From positions 620,001-684,000 of the forward strand of contig NZ_AP024238.1 of the NCBI RefSeq assembly GCF_019973615.1: a stretch of 64,000 nt of DNA. The letters are read 5' to 3'. The stretch comes from Rhodoferax lithotrophicus (GTDB taxonomy: Bacteria > Pseudomonadota > Gammaproteobacteria > Burkholderiales > Burkholderiaceae_C). The translations under genes and the position numbers were made by a program. Of the stretch, positions 8,790 to 19,568 are shown piece by piece. Under the pieces are notes generated by a model. The model made no database searches. It worked only from the letters and a program-made list of their open reading frames with translations, and was not told the DNA's origin. Numbering within the stretch: position 1 is the first letter of the stretch; each line of letters starts with the position of its first letter.

Positions 8790-9542
8790 GTGAAAATTCC
8801 CTTAAAGAGAGTCGCAATCGCCATTGTTGTCACTGCTAACGCAGCTATGGCCGTTGCTGCAGAAAGAGAAGCCGGCGCATTGTTGCAGTCTGGAGAATGG
8901 CGACAAGACGTTGGCAGCTATGGCGTGCCTCAACAATTCGAGAAATTGAAACCGGCCAAATGGCCAAAGGATCTTTGGTACTCACTTAAAGTCAAAGACG
9001 GTGCGTTGCATGTTCAGGCTCAAAAATCAAATATAGATTGGCTAAACACTATCGTCCGTCAGATACCTGTCGCGGACGACCAAGGGATTTTGGAACCAAG
9101 GGAAAGTGAAGAATACGATCCAACAATGTATCTGAGGGTGCCCGCCGTTGTACTCAAGGAGGGGCCGCATCCTTTGTATATATTCAAGAATGGGACACCG
9201 ACGCTTTTGCCTGAACTGGACTATCAGTATCAGTTGGTACTTGATAAGACGCCCTTCAAAATGCGGGTGCAGAACGGCTTAAAGGGCAAGAATGGCGAGC
9301 CATACGGCGAAGGTGCGACTTACTTCATTGAGTACGATGGCAAAAAATTTGAGTATCCGCTCGGATATTATGGATGGGCTTCGAAAGTCATGGGCATCGC
9401 GGACATTGATGGTGATGGCTTTCCAGATTTCATAATCTATATCGACGGATCCAACAGCGGAGCGACGTTCATCCTCCTATCCTCCCTGGCAAAGCCGGGA
9501 AAGAATTCGGCTACTGCATCACTTCACTCCTGGGGTTGTTAA
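8790..9542 (+). CDS. Hypothetical exported protein
   Basis: This 250-residue frame begins with GTG (8790-8792). The N-terminus is a good Sec signal: a basic start (MKIPLKR), a hydrophobic stretch of about 16 residues (VAIAIVVTANAAMAV) and AxA-type cleavage near residue 24. The mature part is mixed beta, with an aromatic-rich middle, and has DIDGDGFPDFIIY at about residue 211. That is the acidic DxDxDGxxD loop of calcium-binding FG-GAP/dockerin-like repeats, here present once. GC content is lower than in neighbours, suggesting acquired DNA. No enzyme motif is visible. It stands alone, with no operon partner. Product is likely periplasmic; function unknown. Confidence 0.6.
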   Translation: MKIPLKRVAIAIVVTANAAMAVAAEREAGALLQSGEWRQDVGSYGVPQQFEKLKPAKWPKDLWYSLKVKDGALHVQAQKSNIDWLNTIVRQIPVADDQGILEPRESEEYDPTMYLRVPAVVLKEGPHPLYIFKNGTPTLLPELDYQYQLVLDKTPFKMRVQNGLKGKNGEPYGEGATYFIEYDGKKFEYPLGYYGWASKVMGIADIDGDGFPDFIIYIDGSNSGATFILLSSLAKPGKNSATASLHSWGC

Positions 9543-9900
9543 GCCACAAATCTGATTGATGAAAGCTGGTCGAAATGGGCCAGTTGCGGTCATCTGCGAA
9601 TGGCCGGTACCGGGAAGCCAGTCCACTATTTAACCCGCAACCATGTTGGCGTACCGTTCGCAGTGTCTGCCGGTCATATTCGTCACGTCACTGGTGGATT
9701 TTCCGTGCAATAGCGATCACCCATATGTGTTAAGCGATCCAATTCATGGAATCCGTCAGCCACTATGTGTTGGCTTACCGACGCCGGAACAACGTATGCG
9801 ACGGAAGGGCGTGCAAGCCTCAGGGTATGCTGGTTTTATGCTTTCTGTGACCCGTAAGCCGCCGTTCATTGCGGACTTCTCATACCCTTATGATCGGTGA
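9543..9900. other. Intergenic region, no gene recognised
   Basis: 358 bp between two convergent genes. The one longer frame (9643-9900, 85 codons) has no ribosome site and an incoherent composition. No strong terminator hairpin, RNA gene or repeat was seen. Confidence 0.45.
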
Positions 9901-11247
9901 TTACAGTTTCTTGTTGGAGCGCCGCCAGATACCTAAGGCTTCAGCAGCCTTGACCAACTGCTCTCTGAAATCAGGATGGGCGATGTTGATCAGCGCCTCG
10001 GTGCGCTGCCAGGTGGACTTGGCCTTGAGCTGCGCGCAGCCAAATTCGGTCACCACATAATGCACGATGGACCGCGGGCAGGTGACGATGGTTCCGGGCG
10101 ACAGGGTGGGCACAATGCGTGAGCCGATGGTGCCGTCTTTCTTTTTGAAGGTCGAGTTGATGCAGATCAGCCCCTTGCCGCCCTCTGACCGGTAAGCCCC
10201 CGTGATGAAGTCAAGCTGGCCGCCGGTTCCCGAGATCTGGCGCGCCCCTGAAGACTCGCTGGCGACTTGGGTGAACAGATCCACCTCGATCGCATTGTTG
10301 ATTGCAACCACCTTGGGATTGCGGCCAATCACACAGGGGTCGTTGGTGTAAGACACCGGGAAAATCGCCGCTGCCGGGTTGTTGTCCAGGAAATCGTAGA
10401 GTTTCTGCGTGCCCATCGCAAAGGTATAGACCATCTTGCCGCAATCGATGGCTTTGCGTTTGCCGGTGATGCGCCCGGCCTGGTACATGTCAACATAAGA
10501 GTCGGCCAGCATCTCGGTGTGCACGCCCAGGTCTTTCAAATCACTTTGCGCGATCAGCGAGCCGACGATGTTGGGCAGCGCACCAATGCCGAGCTGAATG
10601 GTTGAGCCGTCTTCAATCAAGTTCATGACGTGCCCGGCCACCAGTCGGTCCGCCTCGCTGGTTTGTGCATCAGGCAACTGCAACAGTGGGCTGTTGGGGC
10701 CTTCAACCACCATGTCGACATGGGAAATGTGGATGGATTCATCCAGCCCACCCAGGCAGCGCGGTGCCTGGGTGTTGACTTCAACAACGATTTTTTTGGC
10801 CTTGCTCAAATACGCCGGGGTCAATGAGCAGCTGGTGGACAGGTTGAAGAAGCCGTTGGCATCCATGGGTGCCACCTGCACAATGACCACATCGGGTTCC
10901 TCGTACAGGGTGATGTTTTGCGGCCCCTGGTGGTAGCACAGCGGCACGTAGCTGGCCAAGCCGCGCTCGCCGTTCTTGCGACCCAGCCCTGAAAAATGCC
11001 AGTCATTCCAGATGAACGACTCCCGACCCGGATCGGCCTCAACACACTTCAGGGGTTTGGCGCGGGTGGTGGTGGTCAGGATCACCTCGCGCAGTTCGCT
11101 TTGGCGCAACGCCAGGGCGGCATCGACCGCTTCAACGTTCTGGGCAAATTCGCCCATGAAAATGTTGTCGCCCGATTTGACCAGCGCAGCCGCCTGGGCG
11201 GCGGATGCGAGCTTTTGCCGATATTGTTCATGTGCACGACTTGGCAT
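9901..11247 (-). CDS. Acetyl-CoA hydrolase/CoA-transferase family protein
   Basis: The 448-residue protein belongs to the acetyl-CoA hydrolase / 4-hydroxybutyrate and butyryl-CoA:acetate CoA-transferase family, at the family's usual length of about 430-450. Motifs include QLGIGALPNIVG (about residues 218-229), GVHTEMLADS around Glu245 (the likely catalytic glutamate that forms the CoA thioester), INNAIEVDL (316-324) and the C-terminal SGTGGQLDFITGA. The reaction would move CoA between acetyl- or succinyl-CoA and a short acid such as butyrate. It is the last gene of a same-strand acyl-CoA set, 97 bp after the dehydrogenase, which suits activation of short fatty acids for the upstream enzymes. 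The exact acid substrate cannot be read from sequence. Confidence 0.85.
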   Translation of the reverse strand: MPSRAHEQYRQKLASAAQAAALVKSGDNIFMGEFAQNVEAVDAALALRQSELREVILTTTTRAKPLKCVEADPGRESFIWNDWHFSGLGRKNGERGLASYVPLCYHQGPQNITLYEEPDVVIVQVAPMDANGFFNLSTSCSLTPAYLSKAKKIVVEVNTQAPRCLGGLDESIHISHVDMVVEGPNSPLLQLPDAQTSEADRLVAGHVMNLIEDGSTIQLGIGALPNIVGSLIAQSDLKDLGVHTEMLADSYVDMYQAGRITGKRKAIDCGKMVYTFAMGTQKLYDFLDNNPAAAIFPVSYTNDPCVIGRNPKVVAINNAIEVDLFTQVASESSGARQISGTGGQLDFITGAYRSEGGKGLICINSTFKKKDGTIGSRIVPTLSPGTIVTCPRSIVHYVVTEFGCAQLKAKSTWQRTEALINIAHPDFREQLVKAAEALGIWRRSNKKL

Positions 11248-11343
11248 GGCGAAAACCTTTAAATTAATAATTACAAATTGCAGAGCAGCTGTATACCGGA
11301 CGATTTATGACAATTTTTGGCCTGTCCGGCGTGCCAGCCAAGT

Positions 11344-12192
<849 letters not shown>

Positions 12193-12222
12193 AATGAAAT
12201 CCTTTCGCGAAACATCACGCCA

Positions 12223-13410
12223 TCACGCTATGCGCTCAAAAATGGCGGCAATGCCCTGACCGCCGCCAATACACATGGTGACCAAGGCATAACGGCCGTT
12301 CACGCGTTGCAGCTCATGCAAGGCCTTGACCGTGATCAGGGCACCGGTCGCGCCAATCGGGTGCCCCAAAGAAATGCCGGATCCGTTGGGGTTGACCTTG
12401 GCCGGGTCCAGGTTTAGGTCACGCGCCACGGCACAGGCCTGGGCGGCAAAGGCCTCGTTGGCCTCGATCACATCGAGATCATTCACGCTGAGTCCGGCTT
12501 TCTTGAGCGCCAACTGGGTTGCCGGCACCGGACCAATGCCCATGTATTTGGGGTCAACACCAGCGTGGGCATAAGCCACCAGGCGTGCCATGGGGTTGAG
12601 GCCGCGTGCCTTGGCTGTGCCAGCTTCCATCAACACCACGGCCGCAGCCGCGTCGTTGATGCCTGATGCATTGCCCGCCGTGACGGTGCCGCCTTCTTTC
12701 ATGAAGGCCGGTTTGAGCTTGGCGAGTTCGGCCATGGTGCAGTTGGTGCGGAAATGTTCGTCGGCTTCAAACGCCACGTCACCTTTGCGGCTCTTGAGCA
12801 TGACCGGCATGATCTGGCTCTTGAAATAGCCCGCTTCAATGGCGCGCTGGGCACGGTTGTGGCTTTCAACGGCCAGGGCATCCTGGTCGTCACGGCTGAT
12901 GCCCCACTTGGCGGCGATGTTTTCAGCTGTTAGCCCCATGTGAATGACGTGAAACGGGTCGTGTAACGCGCCTATCATCATGTCGACCATCTTGGTGTCA
13001 CCCATGCGAACACCCCAGCGCATGTTCAGACTAGCGTAGGGCGCGCGGCTCATGTTCTCGGCACCGCCGCCAATGGCAATGTCGGCATCACCCAACAGAA
13101 TGGACTGGCTGGCCGACACAATGGCCTGCAGGCCGGAGCCGCACAGACGATTGACGTTGAAAGCCGGCGTGCCCTCAGCGCAGCCACCGTTGATGGCAGC
13201 CACGCGTGACAAGTACATGTCTTTGGGCTCGGTATTGACCACATGACCAAAAACAACGTGGCCCACATCTTGGCCTTCGATGCCAGCGCGGGCCAGAGAC
13301 TCGCGCACCACTTGTGCGGCGAGTTCGGTGGGGGCGATGTCTTTCAGACTGCCACCGTAGGTGCCAATGGCGGTACGAACTCCACTGACGACAACAACTT
13401 CACGGGTCAT
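12223..13410 (-). CDS. Acetyl-CoA acetyltransferase (thiolase)
   Basis: The 395-residue thiolase starts at MTREVVVVSGVRTAIG (13410). A longer reading back to 13512 adds 34 residues that no thiolase has, so it is rejected. The nucleophilic Cys90 is in NRLCGSGLQAI; the C-terminal GHPIGATGA and CIGGGQG carry the catalytic His and Cys. The enzyme cleaves 3-ketoacyl-CoA, or condenses two acetyl-CoA to acetoacetyl-CoA. The size and the biosynthetic-type GMGxx substrate loop do not separate degradative from PHB biosynthetic roles. It sits between EtfA and the hydroxyacyl-CoA dehydrogenase on one strand. Confidence 0.92.
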   Translation of the reverse strand: MTREVVVVSGVRTAIGTYGGSLKDIAPTELAAQVVRESLARAGIEGQDVGHVVFGHVVNTEPKDMYLSRVAAINGGCAEGTPAFNVNRLCGSGLQAIVSASQSILLGDADIAIGGGAENMSRAPYASLNMRWGVRMGDTKMVDMMIGALHDPFHVIHMGLTAENIAAKWGISRDDQDALAVESHNRAQRAIEAGYFKSQIMPVMLKSRKGDVAFEADEHFRTNCTMAELAKLKPAFMKEGGTVTAGNASGINDAAAAVVLMEAGTAKARGLNPMARLVAYAHAGVDPKYMGIGPVPATQLALKKAGLSVNDLDVIEANEAFAAQACAVARDLNLDPAKVNPNGSGISLGHPIGATGALITVKALHELQRVNGRYALVTMCIGGGQGIAAIFERIA

Positions 13411-13526
13411 AAAAATTTCCAGAAATAAAAAAGATGAAAAATCTGAGCCTGTTTGGCTTTGGGCGCGATCAAGGCTTTGCGAGCCCTTAAGCCAAGGTAT
13501 TGCCCGAAGCAATAGCCACCCAGCCG

Positions 13527-14462
13527 CTACAACGCGGCAACCAGCTCGGGCACCGCAGCAAACAAATCGGCCTCAAGCCCGTAGTCCGCCACGCTGAAAA
13601 TCGGTGCTTCAGGGTCTTTGTTGATGGCCACAATCACCTTGCTGTCCTTCATGCCAGCCAGGTGCTGTATGGCCCCGCTGATGCCGCACGCCACATACAG
13701 CTGAGGTGCCACAATCTTGCCGGTCTGTCCCACTTGCCAGTCGTTGGGGGCGTAACCCGCATCCACCGCAGCGCGGCTGGCTCCCAGCGCAGCACCCAGC
13801 TTGTCGGCCAGTGGGGTCATGACTTCATTGAACTTCTCTTGTGAGCCCAGTGCGCGGCCGCCGCTGACGATGACCTTGGCGGCGGTCAGTTCAGGGCGGT
13901 CGTTCTTGGCGATTTCGCTGCCCACAAAAGTGGCCGCAACCGGTACAGCCACAGCTGCTACAGTATCTATAGCTGCTGGCGCTTGTCCAAAAAGGGCTGC
14001 AGGGTCAAAAGCCGTAGTACGTACGGTGATCACCTTGACTGCATCGGTGCTCTGCACGGTGGCGATGGCGTTGCCGGCATAGATCGGGCGCTCAAAGGTG
14101 TCGGCGCTGATGACTCGGGTGATGTCAGAGACCTGGGCCACGTCCAGCCAGGCCGCCACGCGTGGGGCGATGTTTTTGCCAGATGCGGTGGCCGCAAACA
14201 GAATGTGGCTATAGCCTGCGGCCACGGCCAGCACTTGTGCCGCCATGTATTCGGCTACGCCATGCGCCAGCATGTCAGCGTCCACATGCAGCACTTTGGC
14301 CACACCGGTCACCTGGGCTGCGGCACTGGCCACGCCAGCGGCGTTGTGTCCGGCGACCAGTACATGCACCTCGCCACCACACAGCGCGGCTGCGGTGACG
14401 GTGTTCAAGGTGGCGGGTTTGAGAGAGGCGTTGTCGTGTTCAGCGATGATGAGTACGGTCAT
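13527..14462 (-). CDS. etfA: Electron transfer flavoprotein alpha subunit
   Basis: This 311-residue subunit starts [11 protein letters not shown] and ends with the FAD-binding domain ([58 protein letters not shown]), the standard EtfA signature. It receives electrons from acyl-CoA dehydrogenase together with EtfB and hands them to ETF-ubiquinone oxidoreductase. Its start directly abuts the EtfB stop (1 bp step). Residues around 160-177 ([19 protein letters not shown]) are an insertion-like Ala/Val-rich stretch whose DNA resembles a short repeat also found at 44756. This is probably tolerated in the interdomain linker. All flavin contacts look intact. Confidence 0.95.
   Translation of the reverse strand: MTVLIIAEHDNASLKPATLNTVTAAALCGGEVHVLVAGHNAAGVASAAAQVTGVAKVLHVDADMLAHGVAEYMAAQVLAVAAGYSHILFAATASGKNIAPRVAAWLDVAQVSDITRVISADTFERPIYAGNAIATVQSTDAVKVITVRTTAFDPAALFGQAPAAIDTVAAVAVPVAATFVGSEIAKNDRPELTAAKVIVSGGRALGSQEKFNEVMTPLADKLGAALGASRAAVDAGYAPNDWQVGQTGKIVAPQLYVACGISGAIQHLAGMKDSKVIVAINKDPEAPIFSVADYGLEADLFAAVPELVAAL
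13964..14003. repeat. Short interspersed repeat inside etfA
   Basis: The stretch contains TATAGCTGCTGGCGC, a spacer and GGCTGCAGG. The copy at 44756-44794 has TATAGCTGCTTGCGC and GCTACAGG with similar spacing. I recognise this TAGCTGCTNGCGC pattern as a repeat common in Comamonadaceae genomes (recollection, not searched). Here it is translated within etfA as part of an Ala-rich linker. Confidence 0.45.
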
Positions 14463-15212
14463 TTAAATCACCTTGGCTTCGGTTTTGAGTTTGACGACGA
14501 GGGTCGCCACATCGGGCACCTTGATACCGGCGCTGCGCTTGGGTGGCTCGGTGACTTTGAGGGTTTTGATGCGCGGAGCCACATCCACACCAAGGTCTGC
14601 CGGCTTGAGGGTTTCGAGCGGCTTTTTCTTGGCTTTCATGATGTTGGGCAGCGTCACATACCGGGGCTCATTCAGGCGCAGGTCGGCGGTCATCACGGCT
14701 GGCAGGGTGACCGACAAGGTTTCCAGTCCACCGTCGATTTCGCGCGTGATGCTGGCATTGCCACCATCCACTACGATCTTGCTGGCGAAGGTGACTTGCG
14801 GCAGACCGGCCAGCGCAGCGAGCATCTGGCCGGTCTGGTTGCAGTCGTCGTCGATCGCTTGTTTGCCCAGAATCACCAGGCCCGGTTGCTCCTTGTCCAT
14901 CACCGCCTTGAGCAGTTTGGCCACAGCCAACGGTTGCAGGTCTTCGGCAGACTCCACCAGAATGGCACGGTCAGCACCAATCGCCATGGCAGTGCGCAGG
15001 GTTTCCTGGCATTGGGCTACACCACACGACACGGCGATGATCTCGGTGACCACGCCTTTTTCTTTCAGACGCACGGCTTCTTCAATGGCGATTTCGTCAA
15101 ACGGGTTCATGCTCATTTTGACGTTGGCAATGTCCACACCGCTGTTGTCCGACTTGACCCGGACCTTGACGTTGTAGTCCACCACGCGCTTGACTGCGAC
15201 AAGAATTTTCAT
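14463..15212 (-). CDS. etfB: Electron transfer flavoprotein beta subunit
   Basis: The 249-residue EtfB starts at [20 protein letters not shown] (15212), preceded by AGGAAA at good spacing. An upstream extension to 15284 is not family-like. Motifs include [18 protein letters not shown], the AMP-binding region with [15 protein letters not shown] (about residues 120-134) and the family stretch [22 protein letters not shown]. It forms the soluble ETF heterodimer with the adjacent EtfA. Length equals the family norm. Confidence 0.96.
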   Translation of the reverse strand: MKILVAVKRVVDYNVKVRVKSDNSGVDIANVKMSMNPFDEIAIEEAVRLKEKGVVTEIIAVSCGVAQCQETLRTAMAIGADRAILVESAEDLQPLAVAKLLKAVMDKEQPGLVILGKQAIDDDCNQTGQMLAALAGLPQVTFASKIVVDGGNASITREIDGGLETLSVTLPAVMTADLRLNEPRYVTLPNIMKAKKKPLETLKPADLGVDVAPRIKTLKVTEPPKRSAGIKVPDVATLVVKLKTEAKVI

Positions 15213-15291
15213 TTCTAAGTTTCCTGGATGAATAGAACAAAGAGGCCAAGCCAGCGGTACAGCACAGAAGCGACGCTGGCCCAAGCCGCCA

Positions 15292-17073
15292 TCAAAACAT
15301 GTCGATGGCCATGCGGTTGGTCGTCTCGCCCGCCTGGCGAATACTCTGCGACAACGCGGCAGCCTGCGGCAACACCGCGTCCGCGTAGAAGCGGGCAGTG
15401 ATCACCTTGGCACCAAAGAAGGCGGGGTCGCTGTCGAGCTGCTCCTGGGCGATCATCATGGCGCGGCCCATTTGCCAGCCACACAACACCACCCCCGCCA
15501 ATTTGAGGTAGTTCACCGCCCCGGCATACACCGTTTTGGGTGCCGTCTTGCCGTTGGCAACGATGAAGTCAATGCTTTCTTCAAGCGCCAGTCGCCCCTG
15601 GCGCAAGGCGTTCAGCATCGCGGCGCAGTCTTCGTTGTCGTGTGCGGCAAGGTCTTGCTCCGTGATGGCAACTTGCGCACACAGGGCCTTGGCCACGGCC
15701 CCTTTGTCACGCAAGGTTTTGCGACCCACGATGTCATTGGCCTGGATGGCGGTGGTGCCTTCGTAAATGGTCAGGATACGGGCATCGCGGTAGTGCTGGG
15801 CCGCACCGGTTTCTTCAATGAACCCCATGCCGCCATGAACTTGAACGCCCAAACTGGCCATCTCGATCGACATTTCGGTGGAAAACCCTTTAATCACCGG
15901 CACCAGAAATTCGTACATCACCTGGTTGTGCGCCTTGACCGCCGCGTCGGATGCGTGATGGGCTGCGTCACTGGTGGCAGCGGCCATGTAGGCCAGGGCA
16001 CGCGCACCTTCCACATGGGCGCGCATGGTGAGCAGCATGCGTTTGACATCGGGGTGGTGAATGATGGCCACCGGGCCGTCAGAGCCTGCCAGGTCGCGGC
16101 TTTGTGTGCGCTCATGGGCGAATCGCACGGCTTGTTGGTAAGCCCGGTCAGCCACCGCAATGCCCTGCATGCCCACCGCAAAACGCGCCGCATTCATCAT
16201 GATGAACATGTATTCAAGGCCACGGTTTTCCTGGCCCACCAGGTAGCCAACCGCGCCGCCGTGGTCACCAAATTGCAATACCGCGGTCGGACTGGCCTTG
16301 ATGCCCAGTTTGTGCTCGATCGACACACACCAGGTATCGTTGCGCGCGCCCAAGGTGCCGTCATCGCCCACCATGAATTTGGGCACCAAAAACAATGAGA
16401 TGCCTTTCACGCCTTCCGGAGCGCCCGGCACGCGCGCCAACACCAGATGGACGATGTTTTCCGCCATGTCGTGTTCGCCATACGTGATGAATATCTTGGT
16501 GCCAAATACTTTGTAGCTGCCATCCGCCTGGGGTTCAGCGCGCGAGCGCACCGCAGCCAGGTCAGAGCCCGCTTGCGGTTCGGTCAAGTTCATGGTGCCT
16601 GTCCACTGGCCGCTGATCAGCTTGGCAGCAAACTTGGCCTTGAGCTCCTCGCTACCGGCCACCAGCAGCGCTTCAATGGCACCGTCGGTCAGCATGGGGC
16701 ACAGGGCAAACGACAAACTGGCTGCGTGCAGCATTTCGGCGCACGGGGTGGCAATCAGCTTGGGAAAACCCTGGCCACCGAGTTCGGTGGGGTGGATCAC
16801 CCCCTGCCAGCCACCTTCGGCAAATTGCGCAAAGGCCTCTTTGAACCCGGGCGTGGTGGTCACGGCGCGATCTTGCCAAGTGCTGGGGTTCTTGTCGCCG
16901 TCCCGGTTCAGCGGGGCAACCACCCCTTCACAAAACTTGGCGGATTCTTCCAGCACCGCCTGCGCGGTGTCGAAATCGTAATCTTCCAAACCTGGCAAAG
17001 CTGTCACTTTGGACAAGCCGGCGAGCTCTTGCATGACAAACAACATGTCTTTCAGGGGGGCGTGATAAGTCAT
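15292..17073 (-). CDS. Acyl-CoA dehydrogenase, long C-terminal (DmdC-like) type
   Basis: The 593-residue protein has acyl-CoA dehydrogenase N-, middle and C-terminal domains: [19 protein letters not shown] with the FAD motif at about residues 155-173, [21 protein letters not shown], then [41 protein letters not shown]. This is followed by an extra helical C-terminal domain of about 130 residues. This length and tail are typical of the 3-methylmercaptopropionyl-CoA dehydrogenase/DmdC-like subgroup found widely in proteobacteria for short and branched acyl-CoAs. Electrons go to EtfAB encoded directly downstream. Substrate is inferred to be a short acyl-CoA such as butyryl-CoA. Confidence 0.9.
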   Translation of the reverse strand: MTYHAPLKDMLFVMQELAGLSKVTALPGLEDYDFDTAQAVLEESAKFCEGVVAPLNRDGDKNPSTWQDRAVTTTPGFKEAFAQFAEGGWQGVIHPTELGGQGFPKLIATPCAEMLHAASLSFALCPMLTDGAIEALLVAGSEELKAKFAAKLISGQWTGTMNLTEPQAGSDLAAVRSRAEPQADGSYKVFGTKIFITYGEHDMAENIVHLVLARVPGAPEGVKGISLFLVPKFMVGDDGTLGARNDTWCVSIEHKLGIKASPTAVLQFGDHGGAVGYLVGQENRGLEYMFIMMNAARFAVGMQGIAVADRAYQQAVRFAHERTQSRDLAGSDGPVAIIHHPDVKRMLLTMRAHVEGARALAYMAAATSDAAHHASDAAVKAHNQVMYEFLVPVIKGFSTEMSIEMASLGVQVHGGMGFIEETGAAQHYRDARILTIYEGTTAIQANDIVGRKTLRDKGAVAKALCAQVAITEQDLAAHDNEDCAAMLNALRQGRLALEESIDFIVANGKTAPKTVYAGAVNYLKLAGVVLCGWQMGRAMMIAQEQLDSDPAFFGAKVITARFYADAVLPQAAALSQSIRQAGETTNRMAIDMF

Positions 17074-17106
17074 CGGGTACTTTCTGGGATCAATAAAAAA
17101 ATAGAG

Positions 17107-17583
17107 TCAGATGTTTGAGCCGGAGGTCATCTGTGTTGCAGCTTTGTTGGCACGACGGACGGCAGAATCCACCTTGACCAAGGCTTCGCCGTCAATCACC
17201 ATGACTCCTCTGACGCTGCAAGTGGTTTCCAGCACCACACGGCCACGGTCTCGGTGGAGTTCGCGCACTTTGACAGTTGCGTGCACTGTGTCGCCAGGGC
17301 GTACCGGGGCCAAAAAATTCAGCTGTTGGTTGAGGTAAATGGCTCCTGGGCCTGGTAGTCGATTGGCCACCGCCGCCGATATGACGCTGGCGGACAACAT
17401 GCCGTGTGCAATGCGCCCTTTAAAAGCCGTGGTCGCAGCGTATTCTTCATTGATGTGAATCGCATTGGTATCGCCTGACACACCGGCAAACAATACGATG
17501 TCGGCTTCGGTGATGGTTTTTGAAAAAGTGGCGCTCATGCCCACATTCATGTCTTCTATGTCGTAGCCGTTCAGATGGTTCAT
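17107..17583 (-). CDS. MaoC-like enoyl-CoA hydratase
   Basis: A hot-dog fold MaoC dehydratase of 158 residues from the ATG at 17583. That ATG has AGGAG 8 nt upstream; an ATG 6 nt earlier is too close to the ribosome site. The active site is visible as FAGVSGDTNAIHINEEYAA (catalytic Asp and His of the hydratase-2 motif) followed by GRIAHGMLSASVISA. Such proteins hydrate trans-2-enoyl-CoA to (R)-3-hydroxyacyl-CoA (PhaJ type). It lies 34 bp before the acyl-CoA dehydrogenase. The stereochemistry conflicts with the nearby (S)-specific Hbd, so it may feed polyhydroxybutyrate instead of beta-oxidation. Confidence 0.85.
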   Translation of the reverse strand: MNHLNGYDIEDMNVGMSATFSKTITEADIVLFAGVSGDTNAIHINEEYAATTAFKGRIAHGMLSASVISAAVANRLPGPGAIYLNQQLNFLAPVRPGDTVHATVKVRELHRDRGRVVLETTCSVRGVMVIDGEALVKVDSAVRRANKAATQMTSGSNI

Positions 17584-17626
17584 GCTCATGTCTCCTTGTT
17601 TGATTCGTTTGAAAGGATTGCGGCTC

Positions 17627-19360
17627 TCACATCCCCGCGTAATTCGGCCCGCCGCCGCCTTCGGGCGTGACCCAGACGATGTTCTGCGTCGGGTCCTTGA
17701 TGTCACAGGTCTTGCAGTGCACGCAGTTCTGTGCGTTGATCTGCAGCCGGTCGGTGCCGTTGTCATTCTTGACAAACTCATACACCCCTGCCGGGCAGTA
17801 GCGCGTCTCCGGCCCGGCGAATTTGGCCAGGTTGATCTGAACCGGTACCGAGGCATCTTTCAAGGTCAGATGCGCGGGCTGGTTTTCTTCATGGTTGGCA
17901 CTGCTGATGAATACGCTGGAGAGGCGGTCAAAGGTCAGCTTGCCATCGGGCTTGGGGTACTCGATGGGTTGGCATTCAGCCGCCGGCTTCAGGTACGCAT
18001 GGTCTGGCTTGTCGCGGCGAATCGTCCACGGCATGGCACCGTTCAAGGCAAACTGTTCCAGCCCGTTCATCAGGGTACCGACACGTAAGCCGTATTTGAA
18101 CCAGCTCTTGAAATTGCGCGACTTGTTGAGTTCGGCATACAACCAGCTTTGCTCAAAGGCCTCAGGGTAGGCACTCAGTTCATCATGCGCACGCCCGGCA
18201 GTCACGGCTGCATACGCCGCTTCAGCCGCCAGCATGCCGGTCTTGATGGCCGCATGGCTGCCCTTGAGTCGGCTGACATTCAGGTAACCCGCATCGCAGC
18301 CCACCAGCGCGCCACCCGGGAACACCGTTTTTGGCAAGGCTAACAGGCCGCCAGCGCTGATGGCTCGGGCGCCGTAAGCTATTCTTTTGGCAGTAACTTC
18401 ACCTTTTGAGTTTTCCAGGTACCAGCGGATATGGGGGTGCGTCTTCCAGCGCTGGAACTCCTCAAATGGGCTCAGGTAGGGGTTGCTGTAGTTCAGGCCG
18501 GTGATGAAGCCCATGGCAATCTTGTTGCCGTCCATGTGGTACAGGAAAGAGCCGCCATAGGTGTCGTTGTCCATGGGCCAGCCGGCGGTGTGTAACACCA
18601 GGCCGGGCTCATGGCGCTCAGGGTCAACCTCCCAGACCTCCTTGATGCCAATGCCGTAGCTTTGGGGGGCACAACCCTCGTCGAGATTAAATTTCTCAAT
18701 CACCTGCTTGCCCAGATGGCCGCGTGCGCCTTCTGCAAAGAGGGTGTACTTGCCTAGCAGTTCCATGCCCAGTTGGAAGTTGCCCCCGGGCTCGCCATTC
18801 TTTTCGATGCCCATGTTGCCGGTGGCCACGCCCCTTACCGCAGGTAGGCTACCACCTTGCGCAGGTAAGCTACCGGTTTCTGAACCCTGGTCGTTGTACA
18901 ACACTTCAGCAGCGGCAAAGCCGGGGAAGATTTCCACACCTAAGCCTTCAGCCTGTTCACCCAGCCACTTGACCAAGGCACCCAGACTGGCGATGTAATT
19001 GCCATGGTTCTGGCTGCATTGGGGCAGCAGCATGTTGGGCGTGCGATAGCCCGTGGTTTCACTGAGAAACAGCATGGCCTCGGCGGTGACGGGCTGGTTG
19101 AGCGGTGCGCCCATCGCCTTCCAGTCGGGAAACAGCTCGGTCAGCGCCTTCGGGTCAACAATCGCCCCCGAGAGGATGTGGGCACCGGGCTCAGAGCCTT
19201 TTTCAAGTACCACCACCGAGACGTCTGTGCCTTTTTCAGCGGCGAGTTGTTTGAGCCGGATGGCTGCTGACAGGCCAGCGGGGCCGCCCCCGACAACAAC
19301 CACGTCATATTCCATCGACTCACGCGGGCCGTATTGGGCCAGGATTTCTTGTGGGTTCAT
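17627..19360 (-). CDS. Electron transfer flavoprotein-ubiquinone oxidoreductase
   Basis: A protein of 577 residues from the ATG at 19360 (MNPQEILAQYG). It contains the FAD motif VVVVGGGPAGLSAAIRL near residue 20, the central ubiquinone/FAD region (GCAPQSYGIGIKEVWEVDP, YGGSFLYHMD) and a C-terminal 4Fe-4S cluster motif CVHCKTCDIKDPTQNI. It oxidises reduced ETF and reduces ubiquinone at the membrane. The upstream reading to 19423 is not family-like; an internal ATG at 19315 (MEYDVVV) is also possible. A 21-bp tandem duplication adds GSLPAQGGSLPAV at about residues 165-180. It is the first gene of the minus-strand acyl-CoA set, 43 bp before the MaoC gene. Confidence 0.93.
   Translation of the reverse strand: MNPQEILAQYGPRESMEYDVVVVGGGPAGLSAAIRLKQLAAEKGTDVSVVVLEKGSEPGAHILSGAIVDPKALTELFPDWKAMGAPLNQPVTAEAMLFLSETTGYRTPNMLLPQCSQNHGNYIASLGALVKWLGEQAEGLGVEIFPGFAAAEVLYNDQGSETGSLPAQGGSLPAVRGVATGNMGIEKNGEPGGNFQLGMELLGKYTLFAEGARGHLGKQVIEKFNLDEGCAPQSYGIGIKEVWEVDPERHEPGLVLHTAGWPMDNDTYGGSFLYHMDGNKIAMGFITGLNYSNPYLSPFEEFQRWKTHPHIRWYLENSKGEVTAKRIAYGARAISAGGLLALPKTVFPGGALVGCDAGYLNVSRLKGSHAAIKTGMLAAEAAYAAVTAGRAHDELSAYPEAFEQSWLYAELNKSRNFKSWFKYGLRVGTLMNGLEQFALNGAMPWTIRRDKPDHAYLKPAAECQPIEYPKPDGKLTFDRLSSVFISSANHEENQPAHLTLKDASVPVQINLAKFAGPETRYCPAGVYEFVKNDNGTDRLQINAQNCVHCKTCDIKDPTQNIVWVTPEGGGGPNYAGM
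18840..18874. repeat. 21-bp tandem duplication within ETF-QO gene
   Basis: GCAGGTAGGCTACC (18840-18853) and GCAGGTAAGCTACC (18861-18874) are repeated with a 21-bp period. They encode two GSLPA units, an in-frame insertion in a surface loop. The reading frame is kept. Confidence 0.7.
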
Positions 19361-19568
19361 ATCGAATGCTTTCAGTGCTGCATCAAACGCGGTGCCAACG
19401 CGCCAGCGGATGCCGCGTGGCACGGTTCATGAAATGTGTGGGTGCGGTATCGCTGGTGCGCGTTCGCATGGTGACTGTCTCCATCCTGGTGGCTTGGCGC
19501 AGACAAGCGGTGTCTGCGCAGCAAATTTATGCACCGAACGGTAACAGCCGATTGTTAAAAAAAATCGA

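Noticed and set aside
13411..13512. N-terminal extension of the thiolase
   Set aside because: The extra 34 residues are unlike any thiolase and follow no ribosome site; MTREVVVV is the normal start.
13983..15218. 411-codon plus-strand frame opposite etfA/etfB
   Set aside because: Antisense shadow of two secure ETF genes; composition is His/Gly-rich and meaningless, typical for a GC-rich third-position frame.
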